From Haloimpatiens sp042688525 (GTDB lineage: Bacteria > Bacillota > Clostridia > Clostridiales > Clostridiaceae), in contig NZ_JBHWAB010000001.1 in the NCBI RefSeq assembly GCF_042688525.2, positions 868,001-932,000 of the forward strand: a stretch of DNA of 64,000 nt, written 5' to 3'. Below, piece after piece: positions 46,882 through 55,412 of the stretch. Below the pieces are notes generated by a model. That model saw only the letters and a list, made by a program, of their open reading frames with translations. It made no database searches and had not been told where the DNA came from. Position numbers and translations under genes: made by a program. How positions within the stretch are numbered: the stretch's first letter is position 1; every line of letters starts with the position of its first letter.

Positions 46882-49380
46882 ATGAAAATTGATTTTTTAG
46901 GTGGAGCAGGTGAAGTTGGAGCTAGTTCAGTACTTTTAAGAATAGACAATAAAAATATTTTATTTGATTCAGGTATAAGACAGAGTGCATCTAAAGATCC
47001 TCTTCCAGATTTTAGAACAATACAACAAGTTGGAGGACTTGATGCAGTAATTATAAGTCACGCACATTTAGATCATATAGGTTCTTTGCCAATTATAAGT
47101 AAGGAATATCCAAATGCAAGAATATATATGAATAATATGACAAAAGATTTAACAAAAGTTTTGTTACATGATAGTTTAAAGATTATGAATAACAGGGAAA
47201 GTGAAATACCTTTATATGCAGAGCAAGATGTTGAAAATATGTTAAATAGAATATTTACAATTAATTATGAAGTAGAATTTTCAATATTTGATGGAATGAG
47301 TATATGTTTTTATAATGCAGGACATATAGCAGGGGCTAGTTGTATTTATTTAAAGAGTAGAGAGGGAGCTTTCTTTTATTCAGGAGATTTTTCAGTATTT
47401 TCACAAAAAACTGTAGAAGGTGCTAAAATACCTAAACTTAGACCAGATGTAGGAGTTTTTGAATGTACTTATGGAGATAAATTACATTCTAATAGAGAAA
47501 TAGAAGAAAAAAAATTAATTGACTTAGTGAAAGAATGTATAAATAATAATGGAAAAATGCTTATTCCAGCTTTTGCACTAGGAAGAGCACAAGAAATAAT
47601 TTTAATATTGAAAAAAGCTATGAATAAGGGAGAAATAAAAAAAATTAATGTTTTTGTAGATGGGATGGTTAAACAAATAAATAGAGTTTACAAATTTAAT
47701 CCTTTATATTTAAGAAATTCTCTTGGTAAAAAAATATTAAGGGGAATAGAACCTTTTTATGATGATAATATTAAGCCTATAGAAAATAAAGAACAAAGAG
47801 AAAAGGTTTTTGAAGAAAATGATAGTTGTATTGTAATTTCTAGTTCAGGTATGTTAACAGGGGGACCAAGTCAAAGTTATGCTGAAAAATTAGCCTCTTT
47901 GGAAAATGGATATATAGTTATTAGTGGATATCAAGATGAAGAATCTCCAGGAAGAAAACTCTTAAATCTTTTAGAAGCAGATGAAAAAGATAGAGTCATA
48001 GAATTAAATAATAAAATAATGCCTGTAAAATGTAGAGTGGAGAGAGTTGGATTATCAGCTCATGGAGATAAAAGTGAAATAAGAGGACTTATTGATAGAC
48101 TTACTCCCAAAAACGTATTTTTGGTACATGGAGATAAAGAAATAATACAGAGTTTTTCAAGTGAATTAGCACAGGATTATAGGGGAAGAGTATACACTCC
48201 AGATAGTGGAGAAAATTATGATATGCAAATAAGAAATCCTAGAAAACAATTAAAAAAGAAGTTTCCCTTTGTTTTAGATGCAAAAGAAAGTTTAAATGAA
48301 GAAAATATATCTTTATTATGGAGTTTTGTTGTAGAGAATTATGAAGATAGATTACTTAATGCAGAACAGTTATTTTATATTTGGAGTGGAGATGAAAATT
48401 TTAATGTAGAAAATCTTCAATATATTCAGAAACTAATTGTAAATTCTATATACTTTGAAAGTGATACTAGAAGATTGTTTTTGTTTAAAGCTAGAAATAA
48501 GCAAGAGGTTGAAGAAGATTTGAAACCTAAAGAATTAAAACCAAATGAAATAACAGAGTTAGTTAAAGAGTATTTTGGAGAATATAATTATAAAAAAGCA
48601 GGGTTAAAACTAGAAAACAAAAAGATAATTTTATATTTTGATTTTCCTAAAGCGGTAGATCAATCAATATATAGTAAAATTGAAAAATTTAAAGAAGATA
48701 TTTCTTGGGAAATAAGTATTAATGAAGCTTTTAATAATAATGCAGCAGAACTTTTAATAAGAGATTTATTTGAAGGGTTAAATATAAAAAAGATATCATA
48801 TCAGTTCTCATTAAATAAGATTGTAGTGGATATTGGAAAAGTAAATAGTAAACAAAATAAATTTAAAGAGCAAAAGGAAAAATTTAAAAGGATTACAGGA
48901 ATATATTTAGAAATCAAAAACTGTGAAAATGTTAAGGCTAGTGATAATACTATAATTGGTGATGTAGATGGTGTAAAAACCATGGAGCAGAATGTAGCAT
49001 TAAGATGTATTGATGATTATTTTAGGGATGAAGAATTTAAACCATATAAAAAGAGTATTAAGAATGTTTTGTCAGAAAGATATATTGAATTATCTTTTAT
49101 TACTCCAGTTATAGGACAGAAATATATTGATAAATTAAATGATATATCTAAATATATTGGCTGGAAGTTAAAAATTTCAAATTCTTGTAATCAAAATGAA
49201 ATAATAAATTTGGCACTTAGATTGTGTAATAAAAGTGGAATTGAGTTAAAGAAGAATCCGTCTTTTAATCCTATGACTTTAGAAGTTACATTGAAGCTTT
49301 TTTCAGATATTGATGATGGTATATTTAAATCAATGAAAGAGGAGTTTGACAATAAAACAGGATGCAAGCTTAAAGTATAG
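46882..49380 (+). CDS. Beta-CASP metallo-beta-lactamase RNase-like protein with duplicated C-terminal domain
   Basis: Residues 1-~450 form a complete metallo-beta-lactamase/beta-CASP nuclease of the CPSF73/RNase J superfamily: IDFLGGAGEVGASSVLL, SHAHLDHIGSLP, the metal His in AGHIAGASC, FYSGDFSVF, ECTYGD, the beta-CASP PAFALGRAQE and SSGMLTGGPS, and the RMMBL part VGLSAHGDKSEIRGL with LVHGDKE. About 380 further residues are of no family I know; they contain two copies of a ~100-residue alpha/beta unit (~575-690 and ~730-832; compare ISWEISINEAFNNNAAELLI with IGWKLKISNSCNQNEIINLA). These may bind RNA. Start ATG 46882 has AGGTG upstream. Probable role in RNA processing or decay. It is not the housekeeping RNase J, which has another C-terminus. 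Confidence 0.85.
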   Translation: MKIDFLGGAGEVGASSVLLRIDNKNILFDSGIRQSASKDPLPDFRTIQQVGGLDAVIISHAHLDHIGSLPIISKEYPNARIYMNNMTKDLTKVLLHDSLKIMNNRESEIPLYAEQDVENMLNRIFTINYEVEFSIFDGMSICFYNAGHIAGASCIYLKSREGAFFYSGDFSVFSQKTVEGAKIPKLRPDVGVFECTYGDKLHSNREIEEKKLIDLVKECINNNGKMLIPAFALGRAQEIILILKKAMNKGEIKKINVFVDGMVKQINRVYKFNPLYLRNSLGKKILRGIEPFYDDNIKPIENKEQREKVFEENDSCIVISSSGMLTGGPSQSYAEKLASLENGYIVISGYQDEESPGRKLLNLLEADEKDRVIELNNKIMPVKCRVERVGLSAHGDKSEIRGLIDRLTPKNVFLVHGDKEIIQSFSSELAQDYRGRVYTPDSGENYDMQIRNPRKQLKKKFPFVLDAKESLNEENISLLWSFVVENYEDRLLNAEQLFYIWSGDENFNVENLQYIQKLIVNSIYFESDTRRLFLFKARNKQEVEEDLKPKELKPNEITELVKEYFGEYNYKKAGLKLENKKIILYFDFPKAVDQSIYSKIEKFKEDISWEISINEAFNNNAAELLIRDLFEGLNIKKISYQFSLNKIVVDIGKVNSKQNKFKEQKEKFKRITGIYLEIKNCENVKASDNTIIGDVDGVKTMEQNVALRCIDDYFRDEEFKPYKKSIKNVLSERYIELSFITPVIGQKYIDKLNDISKYIGWKLKISNSCNQNEIINLALRLCNKSGIELKKNPSFNPMTLEVTLKLFSDIDDGIFKSMKEEFDNKTGCKLKV

Positions 49381-49410
49381 GCAGAGTTTTGCCCATATCA
49401 AGCCATTAAA

Positions 49411-49618
49411 TAAAAAAAGTATAAGAACAGGAAACTTTTAAAGAGAATGAATAATGTATAATTAATAATTAACAATGAAGGAAATTTTGCCTTAGGGCAA
49501 AATAAAGAATATACAATTTAAGATTTTTGTTAAAACAAAAATCAACATTAATTATTAATTTTTAATTATTAATTCTTAACTGTATTGAAAGATTCCTTGA
49601 TCTTATACTTTTTTTATG
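49411..49618 (+). repeat. PAL-B outer arms around an L insert
   Basis: Left arm AAAAAAAGTATAAGAACAGG, right arm GATTCCTTGATCTTATACTT, with a complete L insert between (AAGGAAATTTTGCCTTAGGG.. and GATTTTTGTTAAAACAAAAA). So the L insert occurs within PAL-A and within PAL-B arms. Confidence 0.8.
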
Positions 49619-49783
49619 CAATATATACCTTTGTTTTTTACTGGCAATACATATAAGTGGTGTATAAATGTATTAGTATATCAAATCTTAAATAAATCTT
49701 AAATAAATATATATATTATGGTATTGTGATATAATTGTTAGAAAAGTTACTATTAATTTCATAAATAAGATGGGGGAAGAAAA

Positions 49784-50269
49784 ATGGAGTATAGTAGGAT
49801 TAATAAAAATGCAGTAAAGGCGTGGTTTATAGGTAGAATTATTTTTTTAGTGATTTTCTCAGGAATATATTTGGCTATAGGATACAAATTTTTGATTCCC
49901 AAATTTGGAGAAAGCATTACATTCAAATATGTTTTTGGTATATTGAGTTTTCTAATATTAGGATTCTTTTGTGTTAATACATTTATATTTCCTAAAATAG
50001 AATATAGACAATGGAGATATTTAATAACTGAAGATAAAATTGAATTAATTAATGGAATTATAATAAGAAGTAAAATCATAATTCCTATTTCTAGAATACA
50101 ACATTTAGATATTGAACAAGGACCTATTTATAGAAAATTTGGACTAGCTTGCTTAAAATTGAATACCGCAGGAGCTTCTCATGAAATACCAGCATTAACT
50201 ATAGATGAAGCAGAAGAATTATCTGAGAAGTTAAAACAAATAGTGGAAATGAGTGATAAAATTGAATAA
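49784..50269 (+). CDS. YdbS-like membrane protein with bacterial PH domain
   Basis: 161 residues. Two membrane segments (AWFIGRIIFLVIFSGIYLAI and YVFGILSFLILGFFCVNTFI) are followed by a bacterial pleckstrin-like bPH_2 domain with the family words YRQWRYLITEDKIELINGII and IPISRIQHLDIEQGPIYRKF. Members of the YdbS/YdbT pair are membrane proteins of uncertain role; some bacterial homologues affect resistance to phage lysins or class II bacteriocins. The ATG has GGGGGAAG upstream. Its end overlaps the next gene, the YdbT-like partner, by 17 bases, so they form an operon. Confidence 0.85.
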   Translation: MEYSRINKNAVKAWFIGRIIFLVIFSGIYLAIGYKFLIPKFGESITFKYVFGILSFLILGFFCVNTFIFPKIEYRQWRYLITEDKIELINGIIIRSKIIIPISRIQHLDIEQGPIYRKFGLACLKLNTAGASHEIPALTIDEAEELSEKLKQIVEMSDKIE

Positions 50270-51686
50270 TATAGAAAGAAATCATATTTTAAAAGTTGTT
50301 TTTCAATTTATCAGAGAGATAGCAAAAGAATTGATTTTTATAATAATAGGTTATTCTTTTTTAAACAGTAAGTTTGGAAGTAAAATTGCAATAATATTAA
50401 TTATAGCAGGTATAATAATTGACATAAGTATTTGTTTTTTAGAATGGTATAAAACATTTTTCTATATAAAAGATGGTTCAATATTTTATCAAAGTGGTAT
50501 TTTAAATATAAAAAAGAGAGAAATTCCTTTTAATAATATTAATACCGTTGATGTATCTCAAAGTATAATAGAGAAAGTATTTAATTTATGTAAGATAAAA
50601 GTTGATACTGGAAGTGTAAAAAGTGATGAAAGTGAAATACTACTCCTTATAAATAGTGAAAGGGCATTTGAATTAAAGGATACACTATTAGTAAGACAAA
50701 GAAACGAAAAAGAAAGTGAACAAGAAAATAAACAACAACACAAAAAGTATATTTTGAGTATGAAAGATTTAATGATATATGCTTTAACATCTAATTCTAT
50801 ATTTAAAGGCGTAGGTATTATATATGCTTTGTATCATTTTTCAGATGATTATATAAGTAAAATTTTTAAAGTTGATATTGGTAAAAGTACTGAGAATATG
50901 GTTAAATCAAAGATTTATGGTAATGTGATATTAGGGATAGTAGGATTAATAATTATATTAATTATATTAAGTATTATATTGTCAATAATAAGTAGCTTTA
51001 TAAAGTACTATAATTTTAATGTTTGTATAGATGAAGATAAGTTAAATATTAATCATGGATTATTTAATAAGAAAAATTATTCTTTTGATATAAAGAAAAT
51101 AAAAGGAATACATATCAAACAAAGTTTACTTATGCAGTTTTTCAATATAAGAACTTTAGAAATTGAAAGTATAGGATATGGAGATGAAAAAGGGGAAAAA
51201 GCAATTTTATATCCTGTGTGTAATGAAGAATTTCAAAATAATTTAATAAAAGAATTGTTACCAGAGTTTTTATATGATGGATCTGTTAATAAAGTTCCTA
51301 AAAATGCTTACCTAAGATTTATATTTAAGAAAATTGTTTTTTCATTAATAGCAGCAGCATATTGTATATATCGTTTTAAATATGGTTATTTAAGCTTTAT
51401 ACTTATGATATTTTTAATTGCTTTAGGACATATGCAGTTTAAAAATACATCTGCAGGCATATCAGATAGACTAGTTTATATGTCGTATAATGGATTTAAT
51501 AAAAAGCAGTCAATTATTAAGATTAAAGCAGTTCAGTCATTATCAATATCATATAATTATTTTCAAAAGTTAAAAGGAGTATGTAATTATAATATAAATA
51601 TATTTAGTAATTCTTTTGGTAATAGTATAGAAGTTAAAAATTTAAGCAATGATTTAATGGATGATTTTACATGTAGGATTAGTTAA
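50253..51686 (+). CDS. YdbT-like membrane protein with bPH_2 domains
   Basis: 477 residues with four to six membrane segments in pairs and at least two or three bPH_2 stretches: FFYIKDGSIFYQSGILNIKK with REIPFNNINTVDVSQSIIEK (~70-105), then INHGLFNKKNYSFDIKKIKG with IHIKQSLLMQFFNI (~265-300), and a degenerate third near 410-470. This is the layout of YdbT. Start GTG 50253 is favoured by frame and overlap; a TTG three codons later is also possible. Translationally coupled to the YdbS-like gene. Function inferred only by family; the pair probably forms one complex. Confidence 0.83.
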   Translation: MIKLNNIERNHILKVVFQFIREIAKELIFIIIGYSFLNSKFGSKIAIILIIAGIIIDISICFLEWYKTFFYIKDGSIFYQSGILNIKKREIPFNNINTVDVSQSIIEKVFNLCKIKVDTGSVKSDESEILLLINSERAFELKDTLLVRQRNEKESEQENKQQHKKYILSMKDLMIYALTSNSIFKGVGIIYALYHFSDDYISKIFKVDIGKSTENMVKSKIYGNVILGIVGLIIILIILSIILSIISSFIKYYNFNVCIDEDKLNINHGLFNKKNYSFDIKKIKGIHIKQSLLMQFFNIRTLEIESIGYGDEKGEKAILYPVCNEEFQNNLIKELLPEFLYDGSVNKVPKNAYLRFIFKKIVFSLIAAAYCIYRFKYGYLSFILMIFLIALGHMQFKNTSAGISDRLVYMSYNGFNKKQSIIKIKAVQSLSISYNYFQKLKGVCNYNINIFSNSFGNSIEVKNLSNDLMDDFTCRIS

Positions 51687-51688
51687 AT

Positions 51689-51949
51689 AACTCAACTTTC
51701 GCAGATGAAAAACATCTGCTGCGGGAAATGATATCTTGCTTAGAAAACTTTCACTTCAGTAACAAGTTCTAAGCTTTACTCATATTGAAAAAAGATTTTT
51801 TAATTAATATTCCATAGGAATCAGTAATTAAAAAATAACTTTTTTCAAATTCGTAAAGCTAAGAACTTGTAAACTTTGTTCAAATGTTTCTTACGCAAGA
51901 TATCATTTCCCTTCGCTAAGAAGTGTTTTTTTACTGTGAAAGTTGAGTT
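51689..51949 (+). repeat. PAL-A element, full length
   Basis: Outer arms AACTCAACTTTCGCAG / CTGTGAAAGTTGAGTT, canonical middle and tip (ATTCCATAGGAAT). Starts three bases after the ydbT stop and fills the gap to the convergent nrdJ, together with the pyrimidine-rich repeat at 51990-52036 (CTCTGTCAACTCTCAACTGT). Confidence 0.87.
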
Positions 51950-52036
51950 CTTAATTATCATTAAAATATTTCTTAATCTTATACCCTTTTTTCACTGTTA
52001 TCTATCCTCTGTCAACTCTCAACTGTCCTCTATCTT

Positions 52037-55000
52037 TTAGGAGCATCCAGTGGTTGTTCCGCAATCAAGGCATACTTTGCAGGTACCGTTTTGTACCATT
52101 CTTGTGCTTGCACAATTTGGACAAGTTTCTGTATATAATCTTTCACCTTGAATTTCAGTAGTTTCATGTGAAATTATATCTGAACTTTTATTTGCAAAAG
52201 TATTTAAATCTATATTTTTAATATGATTACTATTTGTTTCCTCGTTAGTTACAGCTGCTAAATTTTCAGGTTTAACTTGACAACGCGAAAAATCACCTAT
52301 TTCAATATCAATTATTTTACTTATAAGATCAGATATTGAAGTTACGTATTTTATATATGGATGTTTTTGTACAAAACCATAAGGCTCATATATTTGCCCC
52401 TTTAACATTTTAGAAATATCTTTTGGAGGTACATGATATTGAAGCATCACAGATATAGATTTTGAAAGTGAATTTAAAAGCCCCATTATTGTTGTACCTT
52501 CTCTATCTGTAGTAATATATATTTCTGATATTTCGCCAGTTTCATTTCTATTTACAGTAGTATATATTTTTACGTTATCAATTTGAGCAGGATGGGTTTT
52601 GCCCTGTCTTATTCCTATAAGTTTATCACGACTTGAATATTTGTGAACATGTTTAAAATCTTTGAGTTTTTCAGTAAGATTATTAGCTTCCATTAAAAGT
52701 TCTTTATAATTTAAATCTTCTAAACATTTATTTTTAGAATCAGTTAGTTGATTATTCAAAGGCTGACTTACTTTAGAAGAATCTCTATATATTGAAATTC
52801 CTTTTACACCTAGTTTCCAAGATTTTAAAGTTACATCAGCTATATCATTAATTGAAGCTGTTTTTGGTAAATTAACAGTTTTTGATATTGATCCTGAAAC
52901 AAAGGGTGTTAATGCAGCCATCATAAGTACGTGTCCCATATAAGATATATATTTTTTACCTGTTCCACAAATATTTGAAGTATCAAAAATTGATAAATGT
53001 TCTTGTTTTAAATGAGGAGCTCCTTCAATTTTTCCATCTATGATTTTCTCATATTCAAAACCATCTTCAGTTACTTTTTCTTTTCTCAATATATAATTTA
53101 AAATATGTTTAATCTGATGTTTATTATAACCTAAATTTTCAAGGGAATCTTCTATTACAGGATTAACTATAGTCATATATCCGCCACCTGAAAGTTTTTT
53201 ATATACAAAATGGCTAAAATAAGGTTCTATAGAAGTAGCACCACAATCCATTGCAAGTGAAATAGTACCTGTTGGGGCTATTACGGATACTTGAGCATTT
53301 CTATATCCATATTTTTCACCACTTTCTAAAGCGTTAGTAAAGCATTGTTTTAAGGCAGAACTAATATCTTTTAGATTTTCAGCTTCTAATAATTTGTGAT
53401 TAATTTTAAAAGGGGTATAATGTAAATCTTCGAAATTGTCATTTAGAGCTCCAGCAGCTCTTGCATGGTTTCTTATTACTTTTAACATATATTTTTTATT
53501 TATATCATATTTATTAAAGGTACCTATTTTTTCAGCCATTAAAGATGAAACATAATATGAGTAACCAGTTAGTATACCAGTTAAAGATGCAGCTAAATTT
53601 CTTGCTTTATCAGAATCATAAGGATATCCCATTACCATAAAAAGTGAGGCTATGTTTGCAACTCCAAGCCCAGTAGTTCTAAATAAATATGATTTCCTTG
53701 CTATATCTTTAGTTGGAAATTGACCCCAATTAATAGAAGCTTCTAAAGCAAGTTGAATAAGACCTATTAAGTGTGTATAACTAGTTACATCAAATTTTTT
53801 AGTTTTATTATCATAAAATTTATATAAATTTATTGAAGCTAAATTACAAGCTGTGTCATCTAAAAACGCATATTCTCCACAAGGATTGGTAGAATTTATT
53901 CTATTATATTTTGAATTAACTTTTCCGTCTTCTCCAGCAGGACAAGTATGCCAAGCATTGAATGTATCATCGAATTGAGCTGCAGGGTCAGCACATTCCC
54001 ATATAGACTTATTATATTTATCCCAAATTTCTTTTACTAGAACAGTTTTATTTACATTATTATCAACTCTACCTTTGAGTTCTATAGTTTCATCAGGGTT
54101 ATTTTTAAAATTTTTAACTTTTTTCATGAAGTCATCTGAAAATCTTATTGAATTATTTCCATTTTGTCCAGATACAGTTTCATATGCTTCTCCTTCAAAA
54201 TTTGTATCGTATCCCATTTTGCCTAAATCTCTTACTTTTTGTTCTTCTTTTGCTTTCCATGTTATAAAATTCAAAATTTCAGGATGATCTACATCTAAAC
54301 AAAGCATTTTTGCAGCACGTCTTGTTGTTCCTCCAGATTTTATAGCTCCTGCATTTCTATCTAAAGCTTTTAAAAAGCTCATGAGACCAGAAGAAACTCC
54401 TCCACCTGAAAGTTTTTCATTTTTAGCTCTTATACTTGAAAAATTAGTTCCTGTACCAGAACCACCTTTAAAAAGTCTTGTTTCGGTTACAAAGTGTTCT
54501 GATATAGAATGATTTCCAAGAAGTTTATCTTCAATGGATAGAATAAAACATGCAGATGCTTGTGTACGAGAATAGGCATCATTGCTTTCTATTACTTTAT
54601 TTAACTTTTCATCAAAATAAAAACTTCCTTGTTTATTACCCTTAATATTATAAGAATGTGCAAGACCAGTATTAAACCACTGTGGAGAATTTGGAGCGTA
54701 CATTTGATTTAAAAAGGCATATACCATTTCATCATAAAAAATAGATGCTTCTTCATCAGTTTCTATAAGTCCTTCATCTTTTAAAGATTCACTCCAAAAA
54801 TTAACTATCCTGTGTGCTACCATTTTCATGCTGTTTTCATAGCCACATTCATTAGGTACACCAGATTTTCTAAAATATTTAGATGCAATTATATCACAAG
54901 CATTTTGAGAATAATGACATGGAAATTCTAAGTTAGTCATGTTAATTAATGTTTTTCCAGTTTTGTGATCTTGTAATGTTACATTAACTTTTTTCCATTT

Positions 55001-55102
55001 AAAAAGATCATATACAGTTTTATTTTTATCTTTTTCCAAATCTTTTGTAAAAACTCTTTTGAACAAGGATTTTAAATTTTTCATATTTAGTTTTACCAAC
55101 AT
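52037..55102 (-). CDS. nrdJ: Adenosylcobalamin-dependent ribonucleotide reductase (class II)
   Basis: Reduces ribonucleotides to deoxyribonucleotides with a B12-derived radical and needs no oxygen. The 1021-residue protein has the barrel motifs MYAPNSPQWFNTG, ASACFILSIED, FKGGSGTGTNFSSIR, STNPCGEYAFLDDTACNLAS with the active-site Asn-Cys-Glu, and VIAPTGTISLAMDCGATSIE. The C-terminal tail carries a Cys-rich ribbon (CPNCASTRMVQNGTCKVCLD) that likely relays reducing power. The ATG is 13 bases from GGAGGTGA, longer than usual; between them a perfect 8-bp hairpin, TTACCAAC/GTTGGTAA, overlaps the ATG and would bring the two closer when folded. Two NrdR boxes lie upstream. Single-gene unit. Confidence 0.96.
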   Translation of the reverse strand: MLVKLNMKNLKSLFKRVFTKDLEKDKNKTVYDLFKWKKVNVTLQDHKTGKTLINMTNLEFPCHYSQNACDIIASKYFRKSGVPNECGYENSMKMVAHRIVNFWSESLKDEGLIETDEEASIFYDEMVYAFLNQMYAPNSPQWFNTGLAHSYNIKGNKQGSFYFDEKLNKVIESNDAYSRTQASACFILSIEDKLLGNHSISEHFVTETRLFKGGSGTGTNFSSIRAKNEKLSGGGVSSGLMSFLKALDRNAGAIKSGGTTRRAAKMLCLDVDHPEILNFITWKAKEEQKVRDLGKMGYDTNFEGEAYETVSGQNGNNSIRFSDDFMKKVKNFKNNPDETIELKGRVDNNVNKTVLVKEIWDKYNKSIWECADPAAQFDDTFNAWHTCPAGEDGKVNSKYNRINSTNPCGEYAFLDDTACNLASINLYKFYDNKTKKFDVTSYTHLIGLIQLALEASINWGQFPTKDIARKSYLFRTTGLGVANIASLFMVMGYPYDSDKARNLAASLTGILTGYSYYVSSLMAEKIGTFNKYDINKKYMLKVIRNHARAAGALNDNFEDLHYTPFKINHKLLEAENLKDISSALKQCFTNALESGEKYGYRNAQVSVIAPTGTISLAMDCGATSIEPYFSHFVYKKLSGGGYMTIVNPVIEDSLENLGYNKHQIKHILNYILRKEKVTEDGFEYEKIIDGKIEGAPHLKQEHLSIFDTSNICGTGKKYISYMGHVLMMAALTPFVSGSISKTVNLPKTASINDIADVTLKSWKLGVKGISIYRDSSKVSQPLNNQLTDSKNKCLEDLNYKELLMEANNLTEKLKDFKHVHKYSSRDKLIGIRQGKTHPAQIDNVKIYTTVNRNETGEISEIYITTDREGTTIMGLLNSLSKSISVMLQYHVPPKDISKMLKGQIYEPYGFVQKHPYIKYVTSISDLISKIIDIEIGDFSRCQVKPENLAAVTNEETNSNHIKNIDLNTFANKSSDIISHETTEIQGERLYTETCPNCASTRMVQNGTCKVCLDCGTTTGCS

Positions 55103-55105
55103 TGG
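55086..55105 (-). promoter_or_regulatory. Hairpin over the nrdJ start codon
   Basis: TTACCAAC and GTTGGTAA pair around a four-base loop; the AUG spans loop and stem. The ribosome site GGAGGTGA lies just 5' of the stem. May set or regulate initiation. Confidence 0.5.
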
Positions 55106-55221
55106 TTGGTAAGTGTCACCTCCATTTTTTAAAAAAAAGTAAAATATTACATTATTTCAATATATAGCTATAAAAATGAGTTTAAGTATAGTATAATACA
55201 TATAATGTAAATTTGCCACAA

Positions 55222-55269
55222 CAACTATATATAGTTATTATATTCAAAAACGAACACTATATGTTGTAT
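55222..55269 (-). promoter_or_regulatory. Tandem NrdR boxes upstream of nrdJ
   Basis: Box 1, ACTATATATAGT centred at 55229/55230; box 2, ACACTATATGTTGT centred at 55261/55262. Both fit acaCwAtATaTwGtgt and their centres are 32 bases apart, the three-turn spacing typical of NrdR operators. NrdR is the nucleotide-sensing repressor of ribonucleotide reductase genes. Confidence 0.82.
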
Positions 55270-55412
55270 TATAGAGTAAAATCTTTAAATGTTCAATAAA
55301 AAAAATTGATCAATCTTTTTTTAAAAAGTTATAAAAATAAACTTTCCATAGTTTTTATTTTATATAATATATAAATAAATTTTGATTTAATATAAAATTT
55401 ATATACTAATTA

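Noticed and set aside
46882..48250. Calling the beta-CASP gene rnjA/RNase J
   Set aside because: The C-terminal 380 residues do not look like RNase J and the spacing of motifs fits the CPSF-like branch; a gene symbol would be unsafe.
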